NCBI GenBank assembly: GCA_002413305.1
Contig: DHWS01000147.1
Location: forward strand, 2,056 to 13,639
Direction: 5' to 3'
DNA from: Actinobacteria bacterium UBA5176
GTDB lineage: Bacteria; Actinomycetota; UBA4738
DNA length: 11,584 nucleotides
Of the stretch, positions 1 to 6,849 are shown piece by piece (position 1 is the stretch's first letter; each line of letters begins with the position of its first letter). A program made the position numbers and the translations under genes. The notes below the pieces were generated by a model. It had not been told where the DNA came from, searched no databases, and saw nothing but the letters and a program-made list of their open reading frames with translations.

Positions 1-754
1 CACCACACACCCCGAACGCGCCCAGAAGGTACTGGTCGGTTGGGATGCCCATCAGGAACGCGCTGCGAGGATTCTTGCCCACTGCCTTCAGCCGAAGGCC
101 GAAACGCGTCCCCCGCATCAGCAGGTACACCACCACCACGGAGGCCGCCGCCACGAGCACGGCCACGATGGACAGGCGTGTCTGGCCGATGACGGGAAGG
201 CTCGCGGCGGAGCGGAACAAGCTCGTCCCGCTGGTCGAGGCGATCCCCTCCCGCTTCCAGGGACCGATGATGAGGTAGACGGCCAGGCCGCTCGCAACGA
301 AGTCCAAGCCGAGCCCACCGAAGATCTCGTTCACGCGACCCTTCGTCTTGAGGACCCCTGCCAGGAGGGCCCAGAGCGTTCCGCCGATCGCGCCGGCCAC
401 GAACATCAGTGGGATCAGGACCCATGGTCCACCGGGGCCGACCCGCGCCATCCACGTGGCGGCGATCCCGCCCATGGCGATCTGGCCCTCGATCCCGATG
501 TTCCACAGGCCTGCGGCGAAGGTCACCACGAGGCCCTCGCCGGCCAGGGTGAGCGGTACCCACGCCATCAGCGTGTCTCCGATCTGGCTGGCGCCCCCCA
601 TGGACCCGCTCCAGATGTCGTGCAGAGCCTGGAAGGGGGGCGCTCCGACGACGAGCAGGAGACCGATGACCAGGCCGAACGCCAGGATCAGGGGCAGGAT
701 GGCGGACGAGGTTCCCGTGACGACACGACGGGCCGGTGGGGGAAGGCCCCTCAC
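1..754 (-). CDS. Nucleoside-type ABC transporter permease (partial, C-terminus outside window)
   Basis: This is an inner-membrane permease of the branched-chain/ribose/nucleoside class (BPD_transp_2), which would form the channel for the ATPase and lipoprotein encoded upstream. I translated 251 residues from a GTG at 754 with no stop before the window edge. Hydrophobic segments lie near residues 17-38, 64-82, 111-134, 149-163 and 194-213. LWNIGIEGQ at 83-91 matches the conserved NIGxEGQ segment of YufP/NupP-type permeases, and a cytoplasmic-loop motif, LRLKAVGKNP, sits near 220-229. The GTG overlaps the ATPase stop (GTGA), indicating translational coupling, and AAAGGAG at 763-769 gives an 8-nt spaced ribosome-binding site. 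Such operons usually carry a second permease next; that would lie outside the window. The substrate is inferred from the neighbouring BMP protein and deaminase. Confidence 0.9.
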   Translation of the reverse strand, partial: MRGLPPPARRVVTGTSSAILPLILAFGLVIGLLLVVGAPPFQALHDIWSGSMGGASQIGDTLMAWVPLTLAGEGLVVTFAAGLWNIGIEGQIAMGGIAATWMARVGPGGPWVLIPLMFVAGAIGGTLWALLAGVLKTKGRVNEIFGGLGLDFVASGLAVYLIIGPWKREGIASTSGTSLFRSAASLPVIGQTRLSIVAVLVAAASVVVVYLLMRGTRFGLRLKAVGKNPRSAFLMGIPTDQYLLGAFGVCG

Positions 755-2292
755 GACACGAGCTCCTTTCCACCAATCAGCCGGCCGAGCTCCTCGCCGT
801 TCGTGGCCCGGGCGTCGAGCGTCTTCAGGACCTGGCCCGAGAAGAACACGAGGATGCGATCGCTGTAGCGGAGCAGCTCGTCGAGGTCGGCGGAGGCAAA
901 CACGATCGCGGTCCCGCGCTGCCTGCGCTCCTGGAGTTGGGTCCACACCCAGTCGGCCGATTCGATGTCCAGGCCTCTGGTCGGGTGCTCCATGAGGAGC
1001 ACGCGAACCGTGGGCGGCATCAGGGCAAGCAGCAGCCGTTGCTGGTTCCCACCGGAGAGCGAGTCGGCCGTGCTGGCGGGGGTCCCGCGGATCGAGAACC
1101 GCTGGATCCGTCGTTCGGACTCCTCGGCGATGGTGTCCCAGTCGAGCGTGTATCCCCCGGCCATGGTGAGCGCGACGTGCTCGGAGATAGTGACCCCGGC
1201 CAGGAGCCCCTCTTCGAGTCGCCCGGCCGGCATGTAGTGGACCCCCGCGTCCAGGAACGTCCGGTACGAACTACCCGTGAGATCGCGGTCGCCGAGGTGC
1301 ATGCGGCCTCCGTCGGGACGAACGAGGCCGGCGCAGGCTCGAAGGAACGTCCGCTGGCCGCTCCCCTCCAGCCCGGCCAGCCCAACCACCTCCCCGGCAC
1401 GCACGGACAGCGTCAGGTCGCTGGTGGACAGGCCGCGGTCGGTCACCGTTACGCCCTCCAGGCGGAGTGCCACGTCCCCCGGCTCCACGGTGACCGGCTC
1501 CGGCTGAGCCAGCACCTGGCCGAACATCATCTCGACCAGCTGCTCGACGGGGCACGGCATCAACGTCCTGCCGACGACCCGACCCCGGCGCATCACCGCG
1601 ATCTCCTGGCAGATCTCCTCGACCTCTTCGAGCTTGTGCGAAACGAAGATCACGGTCATGCCCTCCGAGGCGAGGGTGCGCAGCGTGGCGAACAGCGTGG
1701 TTCGCTGGTCCGCCGAGATCCCGGTGGTCGGTTCGTCCAGGATCAGGACCTTCGTCCGCAGCCGGAGGAGGCGAGCGATCTCGAGCTGCTGGCGTTCCCC
1801 TACGGTCAGGTTGCGGACCGGGACGTCAGGTTCCAGCGTGAACCCGTAGCGCTCGCGCATCTCGGCCAGGGCGCGGATCCCTGCGTTGCGGTCGATCCGG
1901 CCCGAGGACCCCAGTAGCAGGTTGTCGACGACCGAGAACGGAAGGAAGACCAGCGGGTCCTGGTGGAGCATCCCGATCCCGGCGTCGATCGCGTCACGCG
2001 GAGAGCTCATCGTGAGCGTATGCCCCTCCAGGACGACCTCACCGGAATCCGCGCTGATGTACCCGGAGAGGATCTTCATGAGCGTCGACTTCCCCGCGCC
2101 GTTCTCCCCGAGGAGGCCGAAGATCGCCCCGCCCTCGATGGTGAGCGTCACGCCGTCGTTCGCCCGGATCTCGCGGAAGGTCTTGTGGATGTCTCTCAGC
2201 TCGAGCGCCAACGTCTCGTCCCGTCCCCCGACCGCGGACGCCTCACCCCGCGGTTGCGAAGCGGGGAGGGGTTCGCAACCCCTCCCCGCCAT
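751..2292 (-). CDS. ABC transporter ATP-binding protein, two fused nucleotide-binding domains (BMP/nucleoside type)
   Basis: This cytoplasmic double ATPase (about 513 residues from ATG 2292) would energise nucleoside uptake, as in the RbsA/MglA/YufO class. Domain 1 is canonical: Walker A GENGAGKST 62-70, Q-loop Q111, signature LTVGE 162-166, Walker B VLILDEP 182-188, switch histidine H219. Domain 2 is degenerate: its Walker A reads GLEGSGQRT (307-315) with Q replacing lysine, and its Walker B reads VLLMEHP (431-437) with E-H replacing D-E. Its signature LSGGNQQ (412-418) is intact. The open frame runs further up into the lipoprotein gene but is unlikely to be used. ATG 2292 has no clear Shine-Dalgarno, and its first codons lie inside a strong inverted repeat. 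TTG 2211, giving LALELRDIHKTF, matches the usual family N-terminus and may be the true start. Confidence 0.93.
   Translation of the reverse strand: MAGRGCEPLPASQPRGEASAVGGRDETLALELRDIHKTFREIRANDGVTLTIEGGAIFGLLGENGAGKSTLMKILSGYISADSGEVVLEGHTLTMSSPRDAIDAGIGMLHQDPLVFLPFSVVDNLLLGSSGRIDRNAGIRALAEMRERYGFTLEPDVPVRNLTVGERQQLEIARLLRLRTKVLILDEPTTGISADQRTTLFATLRTLASEGMTVIFVSHKLEEVEEICQEIAVMRRGRVVGRTLMPCPVEQLVEMMFGQVLAQPEPVTVEPGDVALRLEGVTVTDRGLSTSDLTLSVRAGEVVGLAGLEGSGQRTFLRACAGLVRPDGGRMHLGDRDLTGSSYRTFLDAGVHYMPAGRLEEGLLAGVTISEHVALTMAGGYTLDWDTIAEESERRIQRFSIRGTPASTADSLSGGNQQRLLLALMPPTVRVLLMEHPTRGLDIESADWVWTQLQERRQRGTAIVFASADLDELLRYSDRILVFFSGQVLKTLDARATNGEELGRLIGGKELVS
2252..2289 (-). other. Overlapping, mutually exclusive hairpins between lipoprotein and ATPase genes
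   Basis: GCGGGGAGGGGTT (2261-2273) pairs perfectly with 2277-2289 around a 3-nt loop, giving a 13-bp stem. GGTTGCGAA (2252-2260) can instead pair with TTCGCAACC (2272-2280), a 9-bp stem. The two stems share bases, so only one can form at a time. They lie 38-75 nt beyond the lipoprotein stop. There is no U-tract, so a classical terminator is unlikely. A role in limiting downstream expression or protecting the lipoprotein mRNA end is inference. Confidence 0.6.
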
Positions 2293-2326
2293 CGTCACAC
2301 GTTGCCCTGGCCTCGTTCCGTCTCGG

Positions 2327-3583
2327 TCAGGACTTGCTCGCTCCCTGGATGCCCTGCAGGAGCTGCGGCGAATACCAGATCTGAGAGTCGGTCGCGACCT
2401 GGCCATCCGCCAAGTACACGGAGCCGTCCTGCCAGTTCAGCGGCCCCTTGAACAACACGATCGACCCGTTGCCCAGACCGGTGATGAACTGCTGCAACGT
2501 GGCGGCGTTCGTCGAGGACAGCGCCGTCCCGTTCAGGAACCCGACCGCGGAGGTGCTGGCCGAGTTGATGTTCGACCAGTCGGGCGAGTCCCAGGTGAAG
2601 GTGGGCTTGAAGGAGCCGTCCATGACGGACTTCGCGATCTTCAGGTAGCCGGGGCCCCAGTTGAAGTAGGCCACACCCAGGCACTGCTGCGGGGCCACGC
2701 TGCACGTGTTCTTGTAGTCGTAGCCGACCGCCCAGACCTTCTTCCCACCCTGGGCCAGCTGGGAGGTCCGGACCAGCGCCTCCGTGGTGTCCAGGTGGTC
2801 CATGACCACGTCAGCCCCGGAGTTGAACAGGTCGTTGCTGACCTGCGTCGGGTCCAGGGTCGTGCCTGGGATGTTGAACCAGAACCCGATCCACTTCACC
2901 GAGAACCCGAGGGTCGACGCTGGCTGGTTGCGGTAGGTCGTCCAGCAGTACTTCGCGCCCAGGTACGCGGCGTTGACGAACCGGCGGGTCTCGTCGTTGA
3001 TGAGCGGTCCGACCACTCCGATCTTGCCGGTCTGGGTGGTGAGGGCCGCCGCGCAACCAGCGATCTGCTGCCCGTATTCCATCTTCATGTAGTAGTTGCC
3101 GAGGTTGTGGACGTCCGATTGGAAGTCCTGTCCCTGCTGCCAGGCGCTGTCGCCCGAGGACCAGATCATGGGGACGGTCGGATGCGCCTTCGCCGCGGCG
3201 ATGATGGCGTCCTTGAAGTCGTCCGAGGTGGCGAAGATGAGCTTCGCCCCCTGGCTGATCATGTTGGTGATCACGTCTTCGGCCTTCACCGAGGGCCGGT
3301 CCGACGAGTTCACCTTGTCGAGGAAGATCATCTTTGCCTTCGAGGGGCCACCGAGCTTTTGTACGACGTACTGGCCACCCTCGTAGTTGGCTTGCGACCA
3401 GCCGTGATCGTTGTAGGGCCCCACCAAGAGCATCCCGAACACGAATGGCTTCGTCGAGCTGGACGAACCGGACGAGCTCGTCGCGCCAGGGTTGGCAGAC
3501 TTGCTCGAACACGCTGAGGCGACGAGAGCAAGTACAGCGACGAAAGCCCCCACCGCGACCAATGACCGACGCCCTGAAGTCAT
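2327..3583 (-). CDS. BMP-family (PnrA-like) substrate-binding lipoprotein
   Basis: This is the extracytoplasmic binding component of the ABC importer, 418 residues, in the basic-membrane-protein/PnrA family whose characterised members bind purine nucleosides. The N-terminus has the basic stretch GRR, a hydrophobic core at residues 8-21 and a lipobox VASA-C with lipidated C25. A serine-rich linker (26-44) follows, then the periplasmic-binding fold. GPYNDHGWSQANYEG (55-69) corresponds to the family's N-terminal ligand-side motif. ATG 3583 is chosen over the upstream TTG 3589 because AAAGGGGG (3590-3597) is 6 nt from the ATG but abuts the TTG. It lies 97 nt after the deaminase gene and ahead of the ATPase and permease, so purine nucleoside uptake is the likely role. 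Confidence 0.93.
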   Translation of the reverse strand: MTSGRRSLVAVGAFVAVLALVASACSSKSANPGATSSSGSSSSTKPFVFGMLLVGPYNDHGWSQANYEGGQYVVQKLGGPSKAKMIFLDKVNSSDRPSVKAEDVITNMISQGAKLIFATSDDFKDAIIAAAKAHPTVPMIWSSGDSAWQQGQDFQSDVHNLGNYYMKMEYGQQIAGCAAALTTQTGKIGVVGPLINDETRRFVNAAYLGAKYCWTTYRNQPASTLGFSVKWIGFWFNIPGTTLDPTQVSNDLFNSGADVVMDHLDTTEALVRTSQLAQGGKKVWAVGYDYKNTCSVAPQQCLGVAYFNWGPGYLKIAKSVMDGSFKPTFTWDSPDWSNINSASTSAVGFLNGTALSSTNAATLQQFITGLGNGSIVLFKGPLNWQDGSVYLADGQVATDSQIWYSPQLLQGIQGASKS

Positions 3584-3589
3584 CGGCAA

Positions 3590-3600
3590 CCCCCTTTCGA
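3590..3600 (-). promoter_or_regulatory. Ribosome-binding site of lipoprotein gene (shared 11-mer)
   Basis: The transcript strand reads TCGAAAGGGGG, ending 6 nt before ATG 3583. This decides the start over TTG 3589. The identical 11-mer precedes the deaminase gene at 4722-4732. Confidence 0.7.
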
Positions 3601-3636
3601 CTCCGTGCGAACACTAGCAGCGTAGAGCCGTCTTGG

Positions 3637-3662
3637 GGGGGGAACGTGCCGAGTTACCCCCC
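3637..3662 (-). other. Intercistronic G/C hairpin between deaminase and lipoprotein genes
   Basis: A G-run at 3637-3642 plus AAC (3643-3645) pairs with GTT (3653-3655) and a C-run at 3657-3662. A3656 is bulged and the loop is 7 nt. It lies in the 97-nt gap downstream of the deaminase stop. No U-tract follows on the transcript, so it is more likely a processing or stability element, or a weak attenuator, than a full terminator. Confidence 0.4.
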
Positions 3663-3680
3663 TCCCGTGGGACCCCCGGC

Positions 3681-4712
3681 CTAGCTGGGGCCCCCGTCGG
3701 CACCTGCGCCGACGTAGTCGTCCAGGGCGCGCAGATAGCCGTCGCGGTCTTCGGAGGGGAGCCAGGCGATGGTGAAGGCGTTGCGTTCGAGCTGCCTGAC
3801 CTGCTCCTCCGTGAGGCCGGCGGCCCCTTGCAGAGCGAGGAGGTTCTCCAGGACGTACCCCGAGAAGTACGCTGGGTCGTCCGAGTTGATCGTCACCCGG
3901 ATCCCCCGGTCGAGCATCTCCAGGATCTCTTTCTCCATCAGCCCGCCCGTCACGTAGCTGTTGGAGATGGGGCAGACCGTCAAGCCCATACCCCGCCGCG
4001 CGATCTCTTCGGCCAGCGCCTCGTCGGCCAGGCAGTCCACGCCGTGGTCGATCCGTTCGACCCCAATCTCGTAGAGGCATTGGCGGATGTGGCCGGTGGC
4101 GTCCTCCTGGTGGACGTCGCAGTGCATCGTCAGCCGGTAGCCCTCGGACCTGGCCCGGGCGAAGACTTCCCTGAACTTCACCGGCGGATTCCCCTTCTCG
4201 TCCGAGTCGAGCCCGACGCCCACGATCCGGTCCCGGTACGGGAGCGATCGTTCCAGCGTCTCCATCGCCGATTCCGCCGAGAGATCCCTCAGGAAGCACA
4301 TGATGAGTTGGGTCCGCAGCCCCATGGAGCGTTCAGCTTCGAGCTGCGCCCGGTGGAGTCCCTCGATCACCACATCGAATGAGATGCCCCGACTCGCGTG
4401 GGCCTGCGGGTCGAAGAACACCTCCGCGTACACGACACGTTGAGCGTGCGCCTTCCGGAAATAGGCCATGCCGAGGTCGAAGAAGTCCTGCTCGTGGACC
4501 AGCACGCCCATCCCCTCGTAGTAGACGGCGAGGAACGAGGGGAGGTCGTGGAACCTGTAGGCCGCCCGCATCTCGGCCACCGACCGGTACGGCAGCTCGA
4601 TCCCGTTCCTTGATGCAAGCTCGAACTTGAGCTCCGGTTCCAGCGTCCCCTCGATGTGGAGGTGGAGCTCCCCCTTCGGCACCCCTTCGATGAACTGCCG
4701 CACGTCGTCCAT
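3681..4712 (-). CDS. Adenosine/adenine deaminase family protein
   Basis: This is a cytoplasmic zinc-dependent TIM-barrel deaminase of 343 residues, the usual family length. It would convert adenosine to inosine or adenine to hypoxanthine. Zinc-ligand motif HLH is at 17-19 (GELHLHIEGTLEP), GLDS at 167-170, IDHG at 221-224 and NSDDPAYF at 276-283, supplying the metal-binding aspartate region. FFDPQAH near 99-105 and NSDDPAYF resemble the adenine deaminase (Aah1-like) branch more than classical adenosine deaminases. The usual HAGE segment, whose glutamate is catalytic, instead reads HCDV (197-200). It is the first gene of the operon leading into the nucleoside importer. The start at ATG 4712 is supported by AAAGGGGG 9 nt upstream. 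Base versus nucleoside specificity cannot be settled by eye. Confidence 0.9.
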   Translation of the reverse strand: MDDVRQFIEGVPKGELHLHIEGTLEPELKFELASRNGIELPYRSVAEMRAAYRFHDLPSFLAVYYEGMGVLVHEQDFFDLGMAYFRKAHAQRVVYAEVFFDPQAHASRGISFDVVIEGLHRAQLEAERSMGLRTQLIMCFLRDLSAESAMETLERSLPYRDRIVGVGLDSDEKGNPPVKFREVFARARSEGYRLTMHCDVHQEDATGHIRQCLYEIGVERIDHGVDCLADEALAEEIARRGMGLTVCPISNSYVTGGLMEKEILEMLDRGIRVTINSDDPAYFSGYVLENLLALQGAAGLTEEQVRQLERNAFTIAWLPSEDRDGYLRALDDYVGAGADGGPS

Positions 4713-4721
4713 ACCCGAATG

Positions 4722-4732
4722 CCCCCTTTCGA
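4722..4732 (-). promoter_or_regulatory. Ribosome-binding site of deaminase gene (shared 11-mer)
   Basis: The transcript strand reads TCGAAAGGGGG, ending 9 nt before ATG 4712. It is identical to the segment before the lipoprotein gene. Confidence 0.65.
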
Positions 4733-4736
4733 TGCG

Positions 4737-4804
4737 CTAGCTCGGTGCCTCGATCGCCGTAGTCTCCCGCTCGGATGACTGACCTCCCAAGCCTAGCTCC
4801 GTGC
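4737..4804. repeat. Pair of imperfect 12-nt direct repeats upstream of deaminase
   Basis: CTAGCTCGGTGC (4737-4748) recurs as CTAGCTCCGTGC (4793-4804), one mismatch, 56 bp apart. They lie in the divergent region between deaminase and MarR gene, where an operator is expected. Chance occurrence is possible. Confidence 0.3.
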
Positions 4805-4819
4805 ATGTCCAATGGGCCT

Positions 4820-4859
4820 GGCTGAGCCTCGCGAGGTGGCAGCCCGGCTCCGCTCAGCC
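4820..4859. promoter_or_regulatory. Nested inverted repeat, candidate operator
   Basis: GGCTGAGC (4820-4827) is repeated inverted as GCTCAGCC (4852-4859). A perfect 10-bp palindrome, CCTCGCGAGG (4827-4836), overlaps the left arm. MarR proteins bind palindromes in divergent promoter regions, so this is a candidate site for the adjacent regulator. No typical -35/-10 pair for the deaminase could be picked out. Confidence 0.35.
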
Positions 4860-4946
4860 CCTGATCCCGACCGGTGGACGAAGGCTACCTCGCTAGATCC
4901 GACCGCTCCAAACGGGGCAGAAGCCCGTACGTTCAGGCGGGAGGCC

Positions 4947-4952
4947 TATATT
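4947..4952 (+). promoter_or_regulatory. Candidate -10 box for marR-type gene
   Basis: TATATT stands out as an AT-rich hexamer in GC-rich sequence, 36 nt before GTG 4989. Transcription starting a few bases downstream would give a leader of about 30 nt containing the Shine-Dalgarno. No convincing -35 was found. Confidence 0.35.
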
Positions 4953-4988
4953 GGCGTGGGAGTCAGGAGGAGAAAGGAAGGCGGACCG

Positions 4989-5432
4989 GTGAGCTCATCC
5001 GTTGCCCTGATCCTGGCCCTCAAGGAAGTGATCCAGGAGCGAGTTGGGGCAGCTCTTGCGTCCAACGGGTTTCACCCGCTAGGGCGTTCACCTTCCCGAT
5101 TCCTGGGCGAGCTCGGTCCGGGCGCTCATCCCAAGGAACTGGCTCAGCGACTCGGCGTGTCGAAGAGCGCGGTCGCCCAGACCGCGGAACGCCTTGAAGC
5201 ACTCGGGTACGTCAAGCGCCTCGTTGACGATCTCGACGGCCGGTACCGATGGATCAGGCCCACAGGCAAAACCCGTCGAGCCAACGAGGTGGTCTCTCAG
5301 TGCCTGGTCGAGATAGAGGATGAATGGCGCCGACTCATGGGGCCGCAGCGGACGGCGGATCTCCTGGATGCCTTGACCAGCCTGGAAGCCTGGCGGCAAA
5401 CAGCCCTGCCGGCGCCGCCTGGCGATCTTTGA
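4989..5432 (+). CDS. MarR-type winged-helix transcriptional regulator
   Basis: This is a small cytoplasmic DNA-binding protein of 147 residues, within the normal MarR range. The winged helix spans roughly residues 44-98. HPKELAQRLGVSKSAVAQTA (48-67) is the helix-turn-helix, followed by the LEALGYVKR turn and a wing with DLDGRYRWIRPT (81-92). Flanking helices at about 1-26 and 100-137 would form the dimer interface. The open frame extends upstream to 4812, but GTG 4989 is preferred. AAGGAAGG lies about 7 nt upstream, and the TATATT box would put a longer start ahead of the transcript. It diverges from the deaminase/nucleoside transporter operon and probably controls it, itself, or both. The ligand is unknown. 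Confidence 0.82.
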   Translation: MSSSVALILALKEVIQERVGAALASNGFHPLGRSPSRFLGELGPGAHPKELAQRLGVSKSAVAQTAERLEALGYVKRLVDDLDGRYRWIRPTGKTRRANEVVSQCLVEIEDEWRRLMGPQRTADLLDALTSLEAWRQTALPAPPGDL

Positions 5433-5494
5433 TGAGCGCGGAGACGGTGTCCAAGATGGAACAGACGGGATGCAAGCGCCCCTGTGAGATCAGC

Positions 5495-5514
5495 GGCCGG
5501 AACACGTACCGGCC
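5495..5514. terminator. Small hairpin in convergent gap
   Basis: GGCCGG (5495-5500) pairs with CCGGCC (5509-5514) around 8 nt, in the 118-bp gap between the converging MarR and secreted-protein genes. There is no U-tract on either side, so its role as a bidirectional terminator is weakly supported. Confidence 0.25.
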
Positions 5515-5550
5515 CGGGTCGATCGCGCCTCCTCCAACGAGCACTCGGCG

Positions 5551-6429
5551 TCAGCCCCGTACGTACCGGATGAACCGGGCGATGTCGAGGGTCGCTCGCC
5601 GGGCGGCATAGGAGTCGGGCGCCAACGCCACCTGATAGGTGACCCGACCGTGCCGCCAGGTCAGCATGACGTGCCCGCCCAGGATCGCCGTCGGGTTCGG
5701 TCGGCAGAAGACGAAGGTCCCCGCGTCCCGTCCGACCGCCGCCGTGCCCAACACCGGACCGCGCTCGCAGTGCCCGTCCGAGAGCGGATCCTGCGGCCTC
5801 GAGGTGGGAAACGCCTCGACCACCACGTCGCTCAGTGCGACGCCGTCGCCGGGACTCCAGAACAGGAACAGGGACTCCCCGTACGGATCGACGCATCCGG
5901 GATTCGTCGACTCCGGTGGCGGCGGTCCGCAGGCGGAGAGCGCCCCCCCGGGGGAAGGCAATGGGAGCAGGGTCGGGCAGGGGACGGCGAAGCGCAGAAT
6001 CCGGGCGGCTGCCGGGCAGGCCTTCGTCAAGGCGCTCGAGCCTGCAGCGAGATAGACCTCCTCCTCCTCGAGAACCCCGGGTGGGGAAGGAGGCCACTCG
6101 AATCCGGCGGTGAGAGCATCCACCTCCGTGCGGAAGCAAGCCGCGGGTGGAACTCCGTCCGCGGGCGGCCGAGGGTAGTTCGTCGGATAGAAGAGGCGCG
6201 AGCGCGCGTATGCGGCGACCGGCGCAGCGGCGGGGCATCGGAACTGCCCGGAGTCGTCGATTGGCAGCGTTCGCGGCGTGGGCACGACGAGGGCCGGAGA
6301 CCGGCTCGGCGCCACGGGCGGCTGGCCCCCAGGCGAGGCCAGCCGGAGCGAGGCCCATCCGGCCAGCACAGCTAGTGCCGTCAGGGCGGCGCGGGTAGTC
6401 CTCGATCGTGGGTAGGTCCGCACCTTCAC
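5551..6429 (-). CDS. Hypothetical secreted or membrane-anchored protein, eight cysteines
   Basis: I do not recognise this family. From GTG 6429 it has 292 residues: a basic N-terminus (KVRTYPRSRTTR), one hydrophobic segment at 14-31 that could be a signal peptide or anchor, and a proline-rich stretch at 34-57. A mostly polar extracellular-looking domain follows. Cysteines at 65, 98, 138, 151, 167, 179, 221 and 242 form an even number compatible with disulfides, and an acidic patch EEEE lies at 121-124. GTG 6429 is favoured because GAGG lies 6 nt upstream and it leaves a typical 13-residue basic region. GTG 6423 is nearly as good, and the frame stays open to 6627 without signal-like features. 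It converges with the MarR gene and looks monocistronic. Confidence 0.6.
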   Translation of the reverse strand: MKVRTYPRSRTTRAALTALAVLAGWASLRLASPGGQPPVAPSRSPALVVPTPRTLPIDDSGQFRCPAAAPVAAYARSRLFYPTNYPRPPADGVPPAACFRTEVDALTAGFEWPPSPPGVLEEEEVYLAAGSSALTKACPAAARILRFAVPCPTLLPLPSPGGALSACGPPPPESTNPGCVDPYGESLFLFWSPGDGVALSDVVVEAFPTSRPQDPLSDGHCERGPVLGTAAVGRDAGTFVFCRPNPTAILGGHVMLTWRHGRVTYQVALAPDSYAARRATLDIARFIRYVRG

Positions 6430-6594
6430 CCTCTTCCTCGGCTCGACCTCAACCAGGCACCGACGTAGGATCGCCCGCGATGTCCGCGGCACCGACAGCG
6501 CCCTCAGCTCGGCCTGCTTGAGTGAGCAGTCGAGATCGACGCACGGTGCGCGGACCCTGGGTCTCGCTATTCCTATGCTTGGTAGTGTCCCAGC

Positions 6595-6849
6595 TTGAGA
6601 CGCGTTATTGGGTCGGAGGCACCCCAAGCGAACGGTGGTTCCCTGCCATCAGGGGTCTTCGGTCCCTCCTACTACCGGTCGCCCCGGCGAGAGGCACTCG
6701 CCCGGGGCGGAACCGCCTCGCCGCGACTGGAGAGGGATCCGGCCGATCGAGACCGGCGGACCGCGCTCGAGAAGCCCTATCTCCGGATGCGCTGTCCCTC
6801 CCTCTACTCGGCGCTGACGGCGGCGCCGGCGCACGAGGCCGTGCTGTGA
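6595..6849 (+). CDS. Uncertain hypothetical ORF overlapping the DUF1989 start
   Basis: This 84-codon frame from a TTG is unlike any family I know. It is listed because, from about 6655 on, third codon positions are clearly G/C-rich (about 84% by hand count), and because its TGA overlaps the downstream GTG (GTGA), the arrangement of translationally coupled genes. No Shine-Dalgarno is evident and the composition is arginine/proline-rich (RSPRRE, DPADRDRR). It could be a remnant of a longer gene or chance. The rest of the 6430-6845 gap shows no convincing gene. Confidence 0.22.
   Translation: MRRVIGSEAPQANGGSLPSGVFGPSYYRSPRREALARGGTASPRLERDPADRDRRTALEKPYLRMRCPSLYSALTAAPAHEAVL

Noticed and set aside
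736..1917. Long plus-strand open frame of 393 codons opposite the ATPase gene
   Set aside because: It is antisense to a clearly recognisable ABC ATPase; the translation is low-complexity and matches nothing. High GC suppresses stops on the opposite strand.
1886..3517. 543-codon plus-strand open frame opposite the lipoprotein gene
   Set aside because: It is a shadow of the lipoprotein and ATPase genes with no signal, domain or ribosome-binding site.
4812..4988. N-terminal extension of the MarR frame from ATG 4812
   Set aside because: No Shine-Dalgarno precedes it, the extension is not like MarR proteins, and the TATATT box and good site before GTG 4989 favour the short form.
6575..6605. GGTAGTGTCCC segment resembling an insertion sequence end
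   Set aside because: No inverted partner was found near 6600-6850 or by the transposase remnant, and no transposase is adjacent.
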